Positions 59,126 through 64,000 of a stretch of 64,000 bases of DNA are shown here, piece by piece; the first letter of the stretch is position 1; every line of letters begins with the position of its first letter. The notes beneath the pieces are model-generated. The model did not search any database, had not been told where the DNA came from, and was given only the letters and a program-made list of their open reading frames with translations. The translations under genes and the position numbers were made by a program. This DNA is from Cheilinus undulatus (Eukaryota > Chordata > Actinopteri > Labriformes > Labridae), in the NCBI RefSeq assembly GCF_018320785.1, contig NC_054867.1:28027855-28091854 (forward strand), written 5' to 3'.

Positions 59126-60116
59126 AGTGATCACCTGAACCTTTCCTTAGGCAACTAAACACAGAGCCCCGTTCACCATCAATAGCTGGTAAAAGCAGGA
59201 AAAAATGGCAAACACGAGCTGTATAGTCAGACCTTTACCCCATCCTATTTTTATATGTATACAGAGACTCACACCATAAAACTCATTGTTAAGCATTGTG
59301 GAAACTGAGCATTTAAAAGATGTACCGGACAATTTTGGCTAAATTCTAATATTGAAGGCATGAATTAGGTTACATGGAGCATTAACAGAAAAAAACATCT
59401 GAATTATGTCAATCACGCCATCCAGCGATATTAACAGAAAGGATTTAACTCAGGAGTGTTCTTTATATAAATAGAGATGTTCACAATATGAAGATCTGAT
59501 TGCCGACTAATGCAGGTGGTAGAAGAGCGCTGAAGCCTTATGACATCACACTACCCAGAGTGCAGTGCGTATTTAAACATGTAAGTTTTTTTTAATTTAA
59601 TATTCACAATTATTAAATGCCTTTTCCTGTCATGTCTGTGATTCTCAAATGTAAAATGTTAACTCTGAAGTGGATGAACTCTAATGCTAACAGGCTATCA
59701 AACCTAATCTCTAACATGAAAAAGTAGTTTGATTTCTCTCTGAAATTTCAGTATCCATTGTCTTTGTTGTTGCTTTTATCATAACTTTTATAGATTACAA
59801 TAACCACTACAACTCATTGTGGCATGAGAGTAAGAGTGTGTGTGCCTCTGCCTGTTTATATGCCATTTAAATAATGTGGAAAAATGGGCTTAAAATTGAC
59901 AGCAGTCTCAGGCGGCAAATAGGAAAGATGCATTCAGTCAATAAATCAATTCTTCTCTGAAAGCTGGAATTATTTCTTTCTATAATAGGAATACAATTGA
60001 TGAGTAAATGAATGAATGTCAAATGGTTTCCTGCACACTCTTTTAAAAAGCCTACTGTTCAGCCTACACTGTCTCTTCACAGGCCCGAAGAGATCCTCCA
60101 CATCTTCTCCTTGTCC
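59124..60116. other. Downstream flank of c1galt1, no gene recognised
   Basis: Presumed 3' UTR of c1galt1 on the minus strand at the upper end; nothing else was recognised. Confidence 0.35.
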
Positions 60117-61362
60117 TTAATCCTGAGAAGTTGGACTCTTTTGTCCTTCATTTGCCTCTTGGGCACTTGAAATCTTCATATCATAGCCAAATGGAGCAAG
60201 GGGCTCATAGCGGTAGCTGTAACCAAAAGCACGCAGGTGGTAGGTGTAGTACTCCAATAAATACATACGATAAGTATGCACATAGTGGAAAGACACCGAT
60301 ACGTCCGAGCAGTGGTTTGGACCCTAAGGAAAAACACAATATGAAGTTTTTCTAGAGAATAGAGAACTAAGAGGGTCACATTTTATGCTAAAAAAGGCCA
60401 ATAAAAATGGGTGGAAAGGTAAGAATTACATCACAAGGATATATTCCAGTTGTAAACAATTCATCATGAATCACTCTACAGTGTGAGTTGACATTCTACC
60501 TAGACATTAATAATATTAGCAATACAAAGAGAAAAACATACAGGAATAGCATCTAATATGCAGCAATATTTCAGTGTAATAAACTGTTATTGTGACAAAG
60601 TTTGAGCAGACTTCATCTGTTAAACATATCAACTATAGTGCAACATAATAGTTTAATTTTAAGGATAAACAACAAACATGATGTTTGCTGAACTTGCCTC
60701 TGAGATGGGATAGTAGCTGTAGCGCCAATACCAGGACCTCTTTGAGAACTTTTTTGTGAGGTGGCTCTCGGGGACAAATGGGTGGAATGTCTCCCTGTGC
60801 AAACCGTCCCTGGAGTCCCCTGCCAACACCCCGACTTTCTCCATGCACCGCCCCATTGCAAGATCCTCTGTAGAGGAAGTGTGAGTGCACACTTTGTTTT
60901 TAAATCCCTCCACAAATCTCCGCAGAGCCTCTTTGCTCAGCACATATCCTGCCCCACCGCTCATGTAGCCCTGCTTTACATACGGCTTGAATCTTCGGCC
61001 GAAGTAAATTGGCTCCTCTGGTGTGTGGTTGGCAAGAAGTAATCGCAGGTTGTCTACGATAACGTAAGTGTCATCATCTGTCTTGAGGAACCAATCAGCC
61101 TCGTTGAAGTGATGCTCATAGACATAATGGAACGCCTTTATTGTTTTCCAGTACAGCTGCCTCCGCCCCTCCTTCGTGCCCAAGCCCACGGTGGGGAAGT
61201 CTGGATCGTCCTCAGAACTCATGAAAATCACACTGTTACAGTGACGACTCCAAGTAGACTTCACATGGCGAGCCTTTGTCTCCAGGTTTTTTGGTGCGGT
61301 CATCACCCAGCACAGGACACGAACCTTTTTGTACAGCTCATCAGCCATGCGACTGTCCTCTC
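60117..61362 (-). CDS. c1galt1: Core 1 beta-1,3-galactosyltransferase (C1GalT1), last two exons
   Basis: C1GalT1 is the Golgi type II membrane enzyme that adds galactose to GalNAc-Ser/Thr, forming the core 1 (T antigen) O-glycan. Exon 61362-60698 encodes 221 residues: [42 protein letters not shown], the DxD-type metal site [28 protein letters not shown] and HPFVPESHL, all highly conserved in the family. The last exon 60323-60117 encodes 68 residues including [11 protein letters not shown]. The exons join in phase at YYPISE-GPNHCSD, matching human YYPPVE-GP. The donor is GC (GAG then GCAAGT), a non-canonical but known GC-AG intron. The first exon(s), with the cytoplasmic tail and membrane anchor, were not found and may lie to the right of the window. 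Fish have two paralogues; I cannot say which this is. Its human counterpart is on chromosome 7, so it breaks the 12q13 synteny. Confidence 0.92.
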
Positions 61363-61394
61363 CTTGAACAGAAAAAAATATGTCAACTTACATG

Positions 61395-61960
61395 TGAAAT
61401 TTTTTTCAGTGCCCCATCATGACAAAGCGAAAACAGAATACAAATATTATGGCAGAGTGGCTAGATAGAAGCCTCACTTCAGCGCACAACACAGTAAAGC
61501 CTACAAGGAGTTTGCAAAAAACTCCATGTGAAAGCCGAGACGTGAGTGAGAGGTTTCCCCCTTGCCAATCTGCTATAAAGCCTGGATTAGTAGAACGCTG
61601 CGGTGATGGTTTTCCTTCTAGAACTTTGTCCCGCAGGATCTCTGGAGCTCAGCCAGAGTGACCATCAGGTTCTTGGTCACCTCTCCTTACTAAGACCCTT
61701 GCTTGCTCAGTTTGGCCAGGTGACCAGCTCTTGGAAGAATCCTGGTTGTGCCAAACTTTTTCCATTTTAGAATCATAGAGGCACTGTGCTCCTGGGAACT
61801 TTCAGTGCAGCAGAATGTTCTGTAGCCTTCTTCAGATCTGTGCCTTGCAACAATCCTGACTCTGAGCTCTGTAGGCAGTTCGTCTGATCTCTTGACCCAT
61901 TTACTCTGTTATTAGTGTCAGCTGTGAGGCCTTCTATAGAGAGGTGCAAAGACGCAACAC
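61395..61960 (-). mobile_element. Tc1-like transposase fragment (family C)
   Basis: On the minus strand worn frames give the Tc1 DNA-binding region, for example KWKKFGTTRILPRAG-like and LSKQARVLVRRGDQEP-like stretches around 61640-61770. Only the N-terminal half survives and the ends are not recognisable. It lies within the expected upstream intron of c1galt1. Confidence 0.6.
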
Positions 61961-64000
61961 TTTACGAGGGCTGTCAGTGGGAACCATCCTTCGTCTGTGT
62001 TTCGTCCAGTTAGTCCCACGCCATTTCCAGAAGAAGTACCCCAGAGCCACCCCCCTCCATGCCAGGTCCCACAGCCAGCCATGCCAAAAGGGAAACATTC
62101 TCTTTCTTACCTACCCTGCAACATGGCCAAACAGCATTGCCACCTTCAGGCTTAGTAAGGCCCCTTCCAAACAGAGAAGAAAATGATATAATGCAGTTTC
62201 ATTTTGAAAACGTTTCCGTACAGATGGGATAGTTTCAGGAAATATCCTCGTAAGCACGGCACCACAGAAAACTACTGAAAACACAGTAGTGCATATGCCA
62301 AGCCTGTACGTGGGGCTCTATTGCTGCCCTGGAAATGCACCAAAAGAGAGAAGAAGATCACAAAAAACTGACACAAAGGCTGAATCTCAATCTCCTCCCT
62401 AAACTCTGAGCCCTCATTGACTTAACTGACTACACCTGGAGAGTGGTTGAGTGAGTGAGGCTGCAAGGGCTTGAAATTATAGAAACAGGAATGGGACAGC
62501 CCTTTGTTTTTAGTTGACAGTTGGCATCTTGCAGAGCTTAAAACAAAGATAAAAACAAGCATGCCTCACCTATATACCTGCTTTCTCAGTAGATGAAGGC
62601 TGTATTATTTTATATACTTACAGGAAAATACTTATTTTTTGCAACGTCCACCCCTTTGTTGCCCCTTCATGTTCTTTGTGTACAGTTCCGCTCTTTTCAC
62701 TTCACTTTTGTAGTGTTTACCAGCGGGCGTCCCCCAAGAATCCCTGTCATATGTCACAATGCAATGAACTATGGGTAATTCCCTCACGCTAAGTCTGCAG
62801 AGATGCCCACTTGCGGAAAGGGATCATGAATGGCCCAAAAAGTCAGCAAGAGATCCCTCATGCACTTTATGATTTGACAGTGGGACAGCCCTAAGCCCTC
62901 ATGGACGGGAGCGTGCCTCAAAGTCAGTGAGTGTGGACATTGGGATTGGGCCAAATTTTCTTCTAGTTGCCCTTCTGGTTGGTCTCTGCGTTGGATTTAA
63001 GAACATCTGGCGTATGCGTTTCGCGGTGGTGGTAAAGGAGCATCAGATTTGGCTGTAAAAGCTATAACAAGCTCAGTAGCTTCTGCAGCACGAACACAAC
63101 CATGTAATCTGCCATAGCTGTTTTGGCCAGACCCGCGCATGCGTCTTAAAGGAGCTATGCTCTGTGTGGCGTAATCATTTCAAGACAGATGCAGTTGGCC
63201 GCCCACACGAAGACGAAACGGTAGTCGTTTATGGATTTGTGCACTCTGGGACAATTTTTTTTCTAGCACCAGCATGACACTGAAACTGCTAAAGCAACAC
63301 ATAAGATATTGAGGAGAGAGAGCTTAGCAAAAGCATGGGGGAGGCAGAGTTAGGGTGAGGTGCCCTGACTGGGGATGACCTTCATCCCGACAGGACTGAG
63401 CGTATGTTCTACCTTCCCCTTCAACCTATCCTAGCACAACCCATAATTACACCTCCAACAGACTCAGGTTTAGCAAGAGGGAGGGGGAGGCAGAGCTAGG
63501 GCATTAAAAGATCTGTCATCAGTGATTAAATAATGCTGTTGGCCGTCAATCATCATCAGGGAAGGGAAAACCATGCAGCTGAAAAACACACCCGAAACAG
63601 ACAGACTCATCTAGCAAGACCCTAAAAACAGTCAGTACTGAATTTGGTCTATGCAGTTTGTTCTAAACTTAATCTTGCTTTCCACAGTGTAAGGAGTGAA
63701 TATTTATTTTACTAAAAGTCTGTACAGAACAAAGTTTTAATGTGAGACAACCATGATATGTGTAGGTGCAGAGCAAATACCTTTTCTGTTGCATAAAGCT
63801 TTCAGTGTTTCTCTCTGCACTTGTTTAAATAAAGAAATGCTGTCCCTCTATCACATACTCATGCCAAAACAGGTCAGCAGAAGAGAAAAAAAATCTTTCC
63901 CAATATCAAAAACTTTTAGGGTTGTTTTTATTCCTTATTTTACACAGAGACGTGGCCCAGTTCTAGTCCTAGAAAAGCACTCGGAGAGAGCAGACCTCCA
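61961..64000. other. Possible c1galt1 intron, no exon recognised
   Basis: I looked for the N-terminal membrane-anchor exon of c1galt1 on the minus strand and saw none. No other gene or clear repeat was recognised. Confidence 0.35.

Overview
The window is vertebrate nuclear DNA, almost certainly from a ray-finned (teleost) fish. It is AT-rich, its introns have GT-AG borders, and it is littered with fish-type DNA transposons (Tc1, hAT, TTAA-specific and piggyBac-like elements), tRNA-derived SINEs and LINE tails. Six protein genes can be supported. From left to right they are the last codons of a znf385a-like gene (+), two tandem gpr84 genes (+), stat2 (-), apof (-), a tac3-type tachykinin precursor (+) and the last two exons of c1galt1 (-). 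In human, ZNF385A-GPR84, STAT2-APOF and TAC3 all lie on 12q13, so most of the window looks like a preserved, compacted piece of that ancestral block.

Region by region: 1-1775 is the end and 3' UTR of the znf385a-like gene. 1776-6895 is intergenic, with a complete non-autonomous hAT element (3253-4632) and a BED-finger transposase scrap. 6896-8703 and 15080-17338 are the two gpr84 copies, each with a conserved non-coding first exon and a single coding exon. A Tc1 element with long inverted repeats, a small Tc1 relic and low-complexity DNA lie around them. 19575-22031 is an hAT element carrying two further elements. It abuts the stat2 3' end and probably supplies its poly(A) signal. 22152-34300 is stat2, in 23 coding exons that join in frame to 787 codons. 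35570-39806 holds two more inverted-repeat elements. 40397-41719 is apof. 41.7-53.0 kb is a gene desert of Tc1 copies, a tRNA-Arg-like relic, a SINE split by an hAT-like element and a Tc1 element split by a piggyBac-like one. 53.0-58.15 kb is tac3 and 60.1-61.4 kb is c1galt1. 61.4-64 kb has a Tc1 scrap and otherwise nothing recognised.

Functionally, gpr84 (medium-chain fatty acid receptor of myeloid cells) and stat2 (type I interferon signalling) are immune genes, apof is a plasma lipoprotein component, tac3 is a neuropeptide precursor and c1galt1 makes core 1 O-glycans. They are neighbours by ancestry rather than an operon or pathway.

The points most worth a second look are these: the gpr84 pair differs at the residue matching human Arg172; the tachykinin core reads FVSLM instead of FVGLM and no NKB repeat is visible; c1galt1 has a GC-AG intron; and several transposons are nested cleanly with target-site duplications. 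I found no CRISPR array, no viral or LTR element and no novel multi-gene system.
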